Below are positions 46,351-55,358 of a DNA stretch of 64,000 nt, one piece after another. The notes beneath the pieces are model-generated. The model saw only the letters and a program-made list of their open reading frames with translations, was not told where the DNA came from and ran no database searches. This DNA is from Rhodospirillaceae bacterium (GTDB taxonomy: Bacteria; Pseudomonadota; Alphaproteobacteria; Rhodospirillales; JABHCV01). The stretch covers positions 1 through 64,000 of the forward strand of contig JABHGV010000072.1 in NCBI GenBank assembly GCA_018671895.1, in the 5' to 3' direction. A program made the position numbers and the translations under genes. The stretch's first letter is position 1, and every line of letters begins with the position of its first letter.

Positions 46351-46364
46351 TTGATCAAGATCAA
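46351..46364. promoter_or_regulatory. FNR/Dnr-type box between nirE and nirS
   Basis: TTGATCAAGATCAA is the TTGAT-N4-ATCAA consensus. It is centred about 90 bases before the nirS ATG and 97 bases before the nirE ATG, so it may serve both divergent operons. Confidence 0.75.
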
Positions 46365-46446
46365 AGCACATTTATGCGCTGTGCTTTAGACAGGTAACGA
46401 TACGCTACAACAAGACTTTTCGTTCGCCAAAACAGAGGAGATATTC

Positions 46447-48057
46447 ATGAGATCCCCCATAGCCTTTCTTTCCTTAGTGGGACTGGCTTTTTGCTTTTCT
46501 ATAGGTGCGGCCCCCATGGTATCGGCGGCCGAACTTAAAATGTCGGAAAAGGACTTCGAAGAAGCCAAGAACCTATACTTCCAACGTTGCGCAGGTTGCC
46601 ACGGTGTGCTCCGCAAGGGCGCGACCGGTAAAAACCTGGAGCCCAAAAACACCACCAAGCTGGGTCAGAAAAAACTCGAACGCATCATAACCCTGGGTAC
46701 CGAAGGGGGCATGAACAACTTCGACGATCTGTTCAGCAAAGACGAAATCAAAAAGCTGGCAACCTATATCCAGCTGCCTGCGCCGCCGCCCGCCGAAATG
46801 GATCTGGCGACCATGAAAAAGCGCTGGAAAACGTACATCAAGCCGGCGGATTATCCGAGCAAGCCGATGCACAATCTGAACTGGGAAAACTTCTTCCTGG
46901 TGATTTTGCGTGACGCCGGCAAGATTGGCGTTATTGATGGCGACACCAAGAAAATCGTCACCAAGCTCGATACCGGCTACGCCATTCACGTGTTGAAGGA
47001 ATCATCTGACGGTCGCTTCTGGTACACCCAGGGTCGCGATGGCCTGATGTCCAAAATTGACCTGTGGATGAACCCGCCGAAAGTTGTGGCCACCGCGCAG
47101 ATTGCGTCGGATGCCCGCGATGTGGCGGTCTCTCATTACGGTGAATGGAAAGACAAATACGTCATCGGTGGCGGATACTGGCCGCCGCACTTTGTCATTC
47201 TTGATGCCAAAACAATGGAACCGTTGAAGGTGGTTTCGACCCGTGGCGTTAATGTTGACGGCGAGTACGTCAACGAAGCCCGCGTCGCCGCTATCTACAA
47301 CACTCCGCATGCGCCGACATGGATTGTCGCCGTAAAGGAACTTGGTCAACTGTGGCAGGTCGATTATTCCGATCTGGACAATCTGCGCATTGAGCAGATT
47401 AACAGTCACAAGTTCCTGCACGACGGATTCTTCGATCCGACGCAGCGGTACTTCCAGATCGCGGCTAATGCCTCGAACCGGATTGAAGTCATGGACTCGG
47501 TAACCCGTAAGTTCGTTGCTTCCATCGAAACCGGTACGAAACCGCACCCCGGTCCGGGCGCCAACTGGGTTGATCCCAAGTGTGGTCCGGTAGCCGGAAC
47601 TGTCCATCTGGGCGAAGGCAAGGTGACTGTTTGGGGCAACGATCCCAAGGGTCATCCTGATAACGCCTGGAAGATCTGCTACAAGACGGCAACCGATGGC
47701 GCGGGACTGTTTATCCGCACCCATCCGAACTCGCCATATGTCTTCGCAGACCAGACCAAACATCCGGATATCGATGTCCAGCAAAGCATCAAGGTCATCG
47801 ACAAGAAAACCGGCAAAGTCTTCAAGACCATCCGTGTCACCGAACAAGAAAATGCACTCGCCGTGCATTCCGAGTTCAACGACGACGGTTCTGAAGTCTG
47901 GGTCTCGGTATGGGTCCGTGGCGGCAAGAAGAACTGGTTGAAGGGTGAAATCGTGGTCTATGACTCGAAGACCCTGAAAGAAAAGGCTCGTATCAAGGGT
48001 CTGGAAACGCCAACCGGCAAGTTCAACGTCTATAACCGCGTCCATCATGTGACCTAA
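46447..48057 (+). CDS. nirS: Cytochrome cd1 nitrite reductase NirS
   Basis: A 536-residue periplasmic enzyme that reduces nitrite to nitric oxide. Signal peptide to about residue 28. Heme c site C48-x2-C51-H52 (CAGCHG). The d1 propeller carries H181 (GYAIHV) as the proximal d1 ligand, and distal histidine candidates in INSHKFLHDGFFD. An AGAGGAG-like site precedes the ATG. An intrinsic terminator follows, so nirS mRNA probably outnumbers the downstream nirT transcript. This gene makes the strain a NirS-type denitrifier. Confidence 0.97.
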   Translation: MRSPIAFLSLVGLAFCFSIGAAPMVSAAELKMSEKDFEEAKNLYFQRCAGCHGVLRKGATGKNLEPKNTTKLGQKKLERIITLGTEGGMNNFDDLFSKDEIKKLATYIQLPAPPPAEMDLATMKKRWKTYIKPADYPSKPMHNLNWENFFLVILRDAGKIGVIDGDTKKIVTKLDTGYAIHVLKESSDGRFWYTQGRDGLMSKIDLWMNPPKVVATAQIASDARDVAVSHYGEWKDKYVIGGGYWPPHFVILDAKTMEPLKVVSTRGVNVDGEYVNEARVAAIYNTPHAPTWIVAVKELGQLWQVDYSDLDNLRIEQINSHKFLHDGFFDPTQRYFQIAANASNRIEVMDSVTRKFVASIETGTKPHPGPGANWVDPKCGPVAGTVHLGEGKVTVWGNDPKGHPDNAWKICYKTATDGAGLFIRTHPNSPYVFADQTKHPDIDVQQSIKVIDKKTGKVFKTIRVTEQENALAVHSEFNDDGSEVWVSVWVRGGKKNWLKGEIVVYDSKTLKEKARIKGLETPTGKFNVYNRVHHVT

Positions 48058-48084
48058 GTAACGGCCTTTGATGGAGTTAAATTT

Positions 48085-48122
48085 GGAGGCGGACAACACA
48101 ATAAGTTGCCCGCCTCCTTTTT
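48085..48122 (+). terminator. Intrinsic terminator after nirS
   Basis: GGAGGCGG-A-CAAC (48085-48097) pairs with GTTG-C-CCGCCTCC (48105-48117), one mismatch, followed by TTTTT. Confidence 0.85.
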
Positions 48123-48170
48123 AAAGATTTTCAATAAGACCCGCTTCAATAAAAACAAGGTGACAAAGTC

Positions 48171-48746
48171 ATGATCAAACGTTTGTGGAAATGGTTCTGG
48201 TCACCGACGTCGCGCTTTAGCCTGGGTGCACTTGTCGTTGCCGGCGGCATTGGCGGCGTTATCTTCTGGGGCGGCTTTAACACCTTCATGGAATACACCA
48301 ATACTCTGGAATTCTGTGTCTCGTGCCATGAAATGGACCAGATGGTCTATCAGGAATACAAGAAAACCGTTCACTACAAGAACCGCACCGGTGTGCGCGT
48401 CGTTTGCTCGGACTGCCATGTGCCGAAAGAATGGGGCCCGAAACTGATCCGCAAGATCAAAGCCAGTAGAGAGTTGTGGCACAAAATGCTCGGCACCATT
48501 GATACACCTGAGAAATTCGAGGCTAAGAGACTGGAGCTGGCGCAAAACGTCTGGGCCTCGATGGAGGCCAGTGATTCCCACGAATGCCGTAATTGCCATA
48601 CCTATCACGCCATGGATTTCAAGAAACAGTCACGCCGCGGTCGGGAAAAAATGCAAAAGGCCATGGAAAAGGGCAAGACCTGCATCGAATGCCACAAGGG
48701 TATCGCCCACAAACTGCCGAAAGGCATGGAGGATGAGGACGACTGA
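48171..48746 (+). CDS. nirT: NapC/NirT-family tetraheme cytochrome c
   Basis: A 191-residue membrane-anchored quinol dehydrogenase. One N-terminal helix (about 17-38), then four heme c sites: C49/C52-H53, C79/C82-H83, C139/C142-H143, C171/C174-H175. NirT passes electrons from the quinone pool to periplasmic acceptors such as NirS. The position directly after nirS supports NirT over NapC. It gives the locus its own quinol exit independent of complex III. Confidence 0.92.
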   Translation: MIKRLWKWFWSPTSRFSLGALVVAGGIGGVIFWGGFNTFMEYTNTLEFCVSCHEMDQMVYQEYKKTVHYKNRTGVRVVCSDCHVPKEWGPKLIRKIKASRELWHKMLGTIDTPEKFEAKRLELAQNVWASMEASDSHECRNCHTYHAMDFKKQSRRGREKMQKAMEKGKTCIECHKGIAHKLPKGMEDEDD

Positions 48747-48814
48747 TGGCGGACTAACGCATAATGCCTGATAGGCTTAAGCATAATTGCCATCAAACTG
48801 CTGGGAGCAAGGGA

Positions 48815-49729
48815 ATGAAAGTAACCGTCAACAGGAACCCGTACCGCACATTGTCTGCCGCAATTCTGGCCGCAGCGCTGGTGTTGCTGACAACCACCGG
48901 AACCATATCCACCGCCACCGCCCAAGAGAGCAAAGACGCCAGTGACGCGCCGCCAAGCAGCGTCACCCACCAGATGTATCTGGATATGAAGCTGGGCAAG
49001 CTGAACATCCACGGCGACAACGCGGTCGTCGAGGCGCTGGTCCTGCAACGCAATATCCCGATTACATACGATTACATCGCGACCTTGATGCGCACCCCCA
49101 ATGCATTCGGCAACGGGCCAGCGTGTATTGTCTGTCACAGTTCCAACAACCCGGCGAAAAGTTATCGCGGGCTTGACCTGTCCAGCTGTGAAGGAATCCT
49201 GAGAGGCGTCACCGAAGAGCCGCCGCGCAACATCATCACGCCCGGCAATCCTGAGAACAGCCTGCTGGTCAGCATGATCCGCAACAACCGGATGCCGCTG
49301 GGTGTGCCGTTCTTCAGCCCGGTCAACACCGACAGCATCACCGCCATCAAGGACTGGATCGACAAGGGTGCCAAGAACGACGAGAACTTCAACACCAACA
49401 TCCTGCCGCTGTTCAGCAAGGAAGATGCCTTTGGCGGCGATGTCCCGTGCATCGAGTGTCACAAATCATTCCGCGACCCGCCAAGCTTTAACGAGGTCAA
49501 CCTGAGCAGTTACGAGGCGATCATGAAGGGTGCCTGGTCGAAGACGCGCGGCAAGGAAGGACGCCCCGGGCTGCCCATCGTGGTGCCATTCGAGTCAGCC
49601 GATAGCTCGCTGTACCGTCGCCTGACGTCAAATCGCATGCCACCGGGGGTCGATCCCGGCGAAGACAGCAACCATCCCAACACCCAGCTATTGATGCGCT
49701 GGATCGAACAAGGAGCCTGGTGCAAATAA
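48815..49729 (+). CDS. Periplasmic diheme c-type cytochrome
   Basis: A 304-residue protein with signal peptide (SAAILAAALVLLTTTG ... ATAQ) and two similar halves. Each half has one heme site (C104/C107-H108 and C212/C215-H216) and a downstream NRMP(L/P)GV segment whose Met may be the axial ligand. The layout recalls surface-type cytochromes of the planctomycete PSCyt kind and is not classical NirB. Start at ATG 48815 with GGGAG upstream, not the earlier in-frame ATG. It probably shuttles electrons in the nir branch. Confidence 0.75.
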   Translation: MKVTVNRNPYRTLSAAILAAALVLLTTTGTISTATAQESKDASDAPPSSVTHQMYLDMKLGKLNIHGDNAVVEALVLQRNIPITYDYIATLMRTPNAFGNGPACIVCHSSNNPAKSYRGLDLSSCEGILRGVTEEPPRNIITPGNPENSLLVSMIRNNRMPLGVPFFSPVNTDSITAIKDWIDKGAKNDENFNTNILPLFSKEDAFGGDVPCIECHKSFRDPPSFNEVNLSSYEAIMKGAWSKTRGKEGRPGLPIVVPFESADSSLYRRLTSNRMPPGVDPGEDSNHPNTQLLMRWIEQGAWCK

Positions 49730-49775
49730 GGACATTTAAGGAAGACAACGGTTCAACACAGGAGGAGGAAATATT

Positions 49776-50501
49776 ATGCAAATATCCAACATTAAACGGT
49801 TGATATTCGGCACCATGGCGGTGGCCTTCGTCGTCGCGATGACGGCGGGTACCATTAGCCCGGCACAGGCCGAAGACGATTCCAAAATCGCCCATGGTGG
49901 GCTGCTGTATGACAAGTGGTACGGCATCACCGAGGGCGACATTCCGCGCAAGACAAACGCGTCTTACCCGACAACTGCCAAGAAAAAAGGCAAGACCACC
50001 TGGCGCTGCAAAGAATGCCACGGTTGGGATTATCGGGGCGTCGATGGTGCATATGGCGACACATCGAACAGCCATCACACCGGCCTGAAGGGTATTCGTG
50101 GAGCAGCTGGCATGGACCCGGCGAAAATCGTCGCTTCCCTTAAGAGCGCCACCCATGGCTATACGTCCGATATGATGACCGACATGGAGTTCAACAACCT
50201 TGCCATGTTCGTCAGCAAGGGTCAGGTCGACATGAGCAAGATCATCGACGGTAAGATGATTAAAGGCGACAAGGTCCGTGGCAAGAACCTGTACAGCACC
50301 ATCTGTGCCGGTTGCCATGGCGACGACGGCAAGAAAATCAAGGACATGCCGCCGCTCGGCGAAGTTGCCAAGGCGAACCCGTGGGAGACCATTCACAAGA
50401 TCCGCAATGGTCAGCCGGGCGAAAAAATGCCGGCACTGAGAGCATTGCCGCTTGATGTGTCTGTCGATATCGCTGCCCACTCGCAGACGCTGCCGGAATA
50501 A
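49776..50501 (+). CDS. Periplasmic diheme cytochrome c
   Basis: A 241-residue protein with signal peptide ending near AQA and two heme c sites: C78/C81-H82 (CKECHGWDYRG) and C176/C179-H180 (CAGCHGDDG). The second half is a standard class I cytochrome c domain with methionine candidates in GEKMPALR. AGGAGGAG precedes the ATG. A position between a diheme cytochrome and a cupredoxin suggests an electron donor to NirS, comparable in role to NirB or NirM. Confidence 0.8.
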   Translation: MQISNIKRLIFGTMAVAFVVAMTAGTISPAQAEDDSKIAHGGLLYDKWYGITEGDIPRKTNASYPTTAKKKGKTTWRCKECHGWDYRGVDGAYGDTSNSHHTGLKGIRGAAGMDPAKIVASLKSATHGYTSDMMTDMEFNNLAMFVSKGQVDMSKIIDGKMIKGDKVRGKNLYSTICAGCHGDDGKKIKDMPPLGEVAKANPWETIHKIRNGQPGEKMPALRALPLDVSVDIAAHSQTLPE

Positions 50502-50515
50502 GGCTTGAAGGTTTT

Positions 50516-50551
50516 CGTCGCCTGACCAAATATAGGTGGTCAGGCGGCGAC
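50516..50551 (+). other. Intercistronic hairpin
   Basis: CCTGACCA (50521-50528) pairs with TGGTCAGG (50537-50544) and the stem extends outward. No T-run follows, so it is more likely an mRNA-stability or partial-termination element than a full terminator. Confidence 0.45.
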
Positions 50552-50584
50552 TGCCGCCTTGGTTGTAAGGCAGAGGAACCAACC

Positions 50585-51010
50585 ATGTTCAAACGCGCGC
50601 CCACTGCCCTGTCGGCACTGGTCTTCGCCGCCGCATCTGTGGTGGCGTTTCCCGTTTATGCCGACGAGGCAGAAACCAAAATGATTTGCGACAAGGCCGA
50701 AAAGGCCTATCAGTCGTTTGATAAGGAATATCACGCCAAGCCGGGCGAGGTGGCGGTGTTGATGTACAAGTACACCTTTTGCCCGCCCACCGTGACGGTC
50801 AAGCCGGGAACCACCGTGCGCTGGATTAATGTCGAGAAACGGACCAGCCACAGCGTCTGGCTGAAACAGCAAGGTCAGGATGAATCCGAACGACTGTTCC
50901 CGGAAGAATCCTGGTACTTCACCTACACGGAACCCGGCAGTTATCCTTACCTGTGCGGTCCGCACTGGGAAAAGGAAGGCATGATCGGCACGGTCACCGT
51001 CGCCCCCTAG
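50585..51010 (+). CDS. Periplasmic type 1 copper protein (cupredoxin)
   Basis: A 141-residue plastocyanin-like protein. Signal peptide to about residue 26. Copper ligands H89 (TSHSVW), C124, H127 and M133 (CGPHWEKEGM) are all present. It could donate electrons to NirS or to the CuA subunit of the heme-copper enzyme; both are inference. AGGCAGAGGAA precedes the ATG. Its stop overlaps the opposite-strand stop of the RND gene at a CTAG. Confidence 0.85.
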   Translation: MFKRAPTALSALVFAAASVVAFPVYADEAETKMICDKAEKAYQSFDKEYHAKPGEVAVLMYKYTFCPPTVTVKPGTTVRWINVEKRTSHSVWLKQQGQDESERLFPEESWYFTYTEPGSYPYLCGPHWEKEGMIGTVTVAP

Positions 51011-54000
51011 TCTGCTGCCATTTCACGCCCGTCATCGCGCATAACCACATATATCGCCGGAATCACCAGCAGCGTCAGCGCCGTCGATGACGCCAGCCCA
51101 AAGACCAGCGAAATCGCCAGACCCTGGAAAATCGGGTCGGGCAGGATAAACGCACCGCCGATCATGGCCGCGACCGCGGTCAGGAAAATCGGCTTGAAGC
51201 GGATAGCGCCTGCCGCCAGCAAAACCTCGCGCAAGGGGTCGCCCGTGCCTTGGCGCTGGCGAATGAAGTCAACCAGCAGGATAGAGTTGCGCACGATAAT
51301 ACCGGCCAGCGCGATGAAGCCGATCATCGAGGTGGCGCTGAACGGAGCACCCAGCATCCAGTGGCCGAGCATGATGCCGATCAGGGTTAGCGGCACCGGC
51401 GTCAGGATCACCAGCGGCAGCTTGAAGTTGCCGAATTGCCCGACGACCAGCAGGTATATGCCGACCAGTGCAAAGACGAACGCCAGGCCCATATCGCGGA
51501 ATGTCACATAGGTGACTTCCCATTCGCCGTCCCACAACAAGGTGACAACGCTTTCGTCCTTTGGCTGGCCGTAATAGGAAACGGCGGGCGCGCCGTCCGT
51601 ACCCCAGTCGATATTTTCGAGCTGATCTTCAACCGCGAACATGCCGTAGATGGGCGCTTCATATTTTCCCGCCAGATCGGCCGTCACCAGTTCAGCAAAA
51701 TGCCCGTCGCGACGGAACAGCGGATACGATGCCCGTTCGCGCGTCAACTTCACCACATCGCCCAGTTCAACAACCGCGCCGGTATCAGCCGCGACACCCG
51801 GTGCCGGGATCGGCGTCGACAGGATGCGCTCGCTGATGCTGATTGCTTCTTTCGGCATTCTGACCGCGATCTCGATGGGGTTTACACCCGACCCGCGCTG
51901 CGAGTAGCCAACGCTGATGCCACTGATCAGGGCTTCCAGCGTGTCATAGAGCGCCTGTTCCTGAACGCCGTAGTATTCGAGATTTTCCTGATCGATCTCG
52001 ATGCGCAGACGCTGCTGGGGCTGGCCCAGTGTATCATCCACATCGACGACGAAATCGACGGCCTCGAACGCCTTGCGCACCTTGCGCGCTGCCTCGCGGC
52101 GGGTTTGGGGATCGGGACCATAGATTTCCGCCATCAGGGTGCTGAGCACCGGCGGTCCGGGCGGCACCTCGACGACCTTGACCGAGGTGCCATCGGGCAC
52201 CACCATATCGGCAATCAGAGCGCGGACATTTAGCGCAATCTCGTGACTTTGACGGTCGCGGTCGTGCTTTGGCTTTAAATTGATTTGCAGATCGCCCTGC
52301 CACGGCTGGGAGCGCATGTAGTAATGACGGACCAAACCGTTGAAGTTGAACGGCATCGCGGTTCCGGCATAGGCCTGCATATGAACCAGTTCGTCCAGGT
52401 CCTTGATCCGCATTGCCACATCGGCGAGTACGCGTTCGGTGTCTTCCAGGCTGGCCCCTTCGGGTAAGTCGACGACGACCTGCATTTCCGACTTGTTGTC
52501 GAACGGCAGCAGCTTGACGGTAACGCTCTTCGTCGCGAACAGTCCCATCACCAGAACCGTGGCGACGCCGACGGCAATCAGGAAACGGATCGAGCGTTTG
52601 CGCCCGACCAGTAACGGCCGTGCGATGCGCAGGTAGAGCCTGCCCAGCATTCCGGGATCGTCTTCTTCGTCGCCGTGCGCGCCCAAGGCCGCAATCAGCT
52701 TTTCATCGGGCTTGTCTTTTCCCTTGAAGGCAACCTTGAACAGCAACCACGGGGTTACGATCATGGCGATGAAGAACGAGAAAATCATCGCCGCCGAGGC
52801 ATTGGCCGGGATCGGGCTCATGTACGGGCCCATCAGGCCGGACACGAACATCATCGGCAACAAGGCGGCAACGATAGTCAGGGTCGCAATAATCGTCGGG
52901 TTGCCGACTTCGGCGACCGCCTCGATTGTTGATTCCAAAGGCCTGCGGATTCCGCCCTTGCCCCAATGGCGGACGATGTTTTCAACGACGACAATCGCGT
53001 CATCAACCAGAATACCGATGGAGAAAATCAACGCGAACAGGCTGACCCGGTTGATGGTGTAGCCCATCATCCACGATGCGAACAGGGTCAGCAGAATGGT
53101 CGTCGGCACGACAACGGCAACGACGATGCTTTCCCGCCAGCCCAGCGAAAAGACAATCAACAGCACAATCGACAGGGTCGCCAGCCCCAGATGGAACAGC
53201 AGCTCGTCGGATTTTTCCAACGCCGTTTCGCCATAATTTCGGGTCACCGACACGTCAAGACCTGCCGGGATCAAGCGCCCCTGAACGGTATCCAGACGCG
53301 CCAGAATTTCATCGGCAACGGTAACCGCATTGGCCCCTGAACGCTTGGCCAGTGCCAGCGTTACGGCGGGAAGCCGAGCCAGTTCACCGTTTTCTGTTTT
53401 CTCGAAATGCCAGACCCTGTCTTCCGTCGGCTGCGCACCGACAACAACATCGGCGACATCCTTAACGTACACCGGGCGACCATCGCGCGCCGTAATCAGC
53501 AGCATGCCGATATCGGACATTCCGGCAAGGTTTTGCCCGGCAACAACGGGCAACGAGCCGCCGCCGTCGCGCACATTACCAATCAGGAAGGACCGGTTGG
53601 CGTTTCTGACCTTGTCGATCAACTGGTTCAGGGTAATGCCATACAGCGACAGCCGTTCCGGGTCGGGCTCGACCCTGAGCTGATCCGCACGACCCCCGAC
53701 GATTGACGTGTAGCCGACGTCCTTGACCTTGACCAGTTCGTACAGAAGCTCTTCGGCGACATCGTAAATGGCGTTGTCGTTCCAGCGCTCGGCGTTTTCA
53801 GGCCTGGGCTTCAATGTCAGAGTCAAAATCGCCACATCATTGATGCCGCGCCCGACGATCAGCGGTTCGGGAATACCGATGGGCAGGCGGTTCATGTTGG
53901 CGCGAATTTCATCGTGGACGCGAACGATTGCCGTGTCTTCATCGGTGCCGACATCGAAACGCGCGGTGACGACGACGCTGTCATCTTCGCTCAGCGAATA

Positions 54001-54255
54001 GACATGTTCGACCTCGTTAATGCCCTTGATGATGTCTTCCAGCGGTTCGGTGATCAGCTCGACCGCGTCGGCGGCCTTGAAGCCGTTGGCCTGGATCATG
54101 ATATCGACCATTGGCACGCTGATTTGCGGCTCTTCCTCACGCGGCAGGGAAATTAGCGCGACAAAGCCGATAACCACGGACGCCAGCAACAACAGCGGCG
54201 TCATCGGCGAGCGAATAAAGGCCTTGGTCAGGACACCTGAAATTCCGAGTTTCAT
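51007..54255 (-). CDS. RND-family efflux permease
   Basis: A 1082-residue inner-membrane proton-driven exporter of the AcrB/HAE-1 superfamily with 12 helices and two large periplasmic loops. The TM4 proton-relay aspartates lie in GILVDDAIVVVENI. The substrate is not readable; heavy-metal (HME) signatures were not seen. Its ATG overlaps the stop of the membrane-fusion gene (TGATG). No outer-membrane channel gene is adjacent. The upstream operator resembles that of the persulfide genes, so the substrate may relate to sulfur stress. Confidence 0.92.
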   Translation of the reverse strand: MKLGISGVLTKAFIRSPMTPLLLLASVVIGFVALISLPREEEPQISVPMVDIMIQANGFKAADAVELITEPLEDIIKGINEVEHVYSLSEDDSVVVTARFDVGTDEDTAIVRVHDEIRANMNRLPIGIPEPLIVGRGINDVAILTLTLKPRPENAERWNDNAIYDVAEELLYELVKVKDVGYTSIVGGRADQLRVEPDPERLSLYGITLNQLIDKVRNANRSFLIGNVRDGGGSLPVVAGQNLAGMSDIGMLLITARDGRPVYVKDVADVVVGAQPTEDRVWHFEKTENGELARLPAVTLALAKRSGANAVTVADEILARLDTVQGRLIPAGLDVSVTRNYGETALEKSDELLFHLGLATLSIVLLIVFSLGWRESIVVAVVVPTTILLTLFASWMMGYTINRVSLFALIFSIGILVDDAIVVVENIVRHWGKGGIRRPLESTIEAVAEVGNPTIIATLTIVAALLPMMFVSGLMGPYMSPIPANASAAMIFSFFIAMIVTPWLLFKVAFKGKDKPDEKLIAALGAHGDEEDDPGMLGRLYLRIARPLLVGRKRSIRFLIAVGVATVLVMGLFATKSVTVKLLPFDNKSEMQVVVDLPEGASLEDTERVLADVAMRIKDLDELVHMQAYAGTAMPFNFNGLVRHYYMRSQPWQGDLQINLKPKHDRDRQSHEIALNVRALIADMVVPDGTSVKVVEVPPGPPVLSTLMAEIYGPDPQTRREAARKVRKAFEAVDFVVDVDDTLGQPQQRLRIEIDQENLEYYGVQEQALYDTLEALISGISVGYSQRGSGVNPIEIAVRMPKEAISISERILSTPIPAPGVAADTGAVVELGDVVKLTRERASYPLFRRDGHFAELVTADLAGKYEAPIYGMFAVEDQLENIDWGTDGAPAVSYYGQPKDESVVTLLWDGEWEVTYVTFRDMGLAFVFALVGIYLLVVGQFGNFKLPLVILTPVPLTLIGIMLGHWMLGAPFSATSMIGFIALAGIIVRNSILLVDFIRQRQGTGDPLREVLLAAGAIRFKPIFLTAVAAMIGGAFILPDPIFQGLAISLVFGLASSTALTLLVIPAIYVVMRDDGREMAAD

Positions 54256-55229
54256 CAGTTTGTCTCCGGCAAGGCGAGAACATCACCAACACGCAGGCCG
54301 CTTAGGACCTCGGTCCCCTTGATGTTCTTCAGGCCTGTCTGCACGACCACTTCACCCTCGCCCTTGACCATGGCAAAAACCAGACCGTAACGGATGAACA
54401 GGTAATCAGAGGGCACGATTATGGTTTCGCGGGTGCCAGTAGCGATATAGACGCTGAGGCGTTCGCCGACAAAGAAATCACCAAGATCATCGACGGTAAC
54501 ATCGGCGACGACGCGGCCCTGCTGCATTTCAGGATAGACCTGTTGCACATAGCCGATGCGCTTGCCATCAGCACCAATTGTAATGGCAGCACCGACACGG
54601 ATCGTGCGGGCGTGGCGTTCCGGCAATGCCAGGCGCAGAATGAAGCCCTTGGCGGCGATGGTGGCAACGGCCTCGCCGGGCATGATGACGGCACCGCTGG
54701 TGGCGTGCACCTTGATCACGCGACCGGCACCGGGAACGACGACGGCACCTTCGGACTGTTGTTCGGAAATCACCGCGCGTTCGGCCTTCAACGCCTTCAA
54801 TTCGCGAGTCACGACATCAAGGTTGGTTTGTGCCTCATCAAGACGCTTTTGCGCAATGATACCGCTTTTTTTCAGTTTGCGGTCACGACCCAGCGCGGTA
54901 TCGGCCAGCTTGACCTGAGACTTCAGAGAATCGATGCGGGCATCGAGCGCATCCATGGACAGGCGCAGCTTGGCATCGACCACGGTGGCGATGACCTGAC
55001 CCTTTTTGACCTTCGCACCTTCGTCGACAGAAAGACCGCTGACGGTGCCGCCAATGCGGGCACGGGCCGTCAGAACGTCGGCGGTTTCGACGGTTGCGAA
55101 CACCGCCTTCATGTCTTCTACCATGACTTTTTCAACCGTAAAGCCTGATTGGGCATGGCCGTTTGACGGTGCCCAAAGACCGCCCAATGCCAATACCAGC
55201 GCGAGGTGCCATTTGTATGATGTGTTCAT
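54255..55229 (-). CDS. RND membrane-fusion protein
   Basis: A 324-residue periplasmic adaptor with signal peptide (LALVLALGGLWAPSNGHA). The order is barrel-sandwich lipoyl half (GGTVSGLSVDEGAKVKKGQVIATV), alpha hairpin (LKSQVKLADTALGRDRKLKKSG), second lipoyl half and beta-barrel (EVLSGLRVGDVLALP). It pairs with the RND permease encoded immediately downstream. Divergent from the DUF2892 gene with a shared palindromic operator region. Confidence 0.9.
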   Translation of the reverse strand: MNTSYKWHLALVLALGGLWAPSNGHAQSGFTVEKVMVEDMKAVFATVETADVLTARARIGGTVSGLSVDEGAKVKKGQVIATVVDAKLRLSMDALDARIDSLKSQVKLADTALGRDRKLKKSGIIAQKRLDEAQTNLDVVTRELKALKAERAVISEQQSEGAVVVPGAGRVIKVHATSGAVIMPGEAVATIAAKGFILRLALPERHARTIRVGAAITIGADGKRIGYVQQVYPEMQQGRVVADVTVDDLGDFFVGERLSVYIATGTRETIIVPSDYLFIRYGLVFAMVKGEGEVVVQTGLKNIKGTEVLSGLRVGDVLALPETN

Positions 55230-55261
55230 TCGTCATTCCGCCATTTCATATATTCGATGAT

Positions 55262-55290
55262 GCTAATATATTAGCGATTGCTAATTTAGC
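55262..55290. promoter_or_regulatory. Candidate BigR/SqrR-type operator with overlapping palindromes
   Basis: Three overlapping palindromes: GCTAATATATTAGC (55262-55275), TTAGCGATTGCTAA (55271-55284) and GCTAATTTAGC (55280-55290). The block matches the site at 25496-25518 in the opposite orientation. It lies between the divergent RND adaptor and DUF2892 genes. Confidence 0.65.
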
Positions 55291-55358
55291 AAGGATGAAT
55301 TATATAAAACCCCGTTGAACGTTGAAATTGCTATAAAAACTATATGGAGTTTGATTCT

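Noticed and set aside
47002-48099. 365-codon open frame opposite nirS
   Set aside because: Shadow of nirS; it also crosses the intrinsic terminator region and has no homology pattern.
51007-51010. Overlapping stop codons of the cupredoxin and RND genes at CTAG
   Set aside because: Interesting packing but expected occasionally for convergent genes; no functional claim is warranted.
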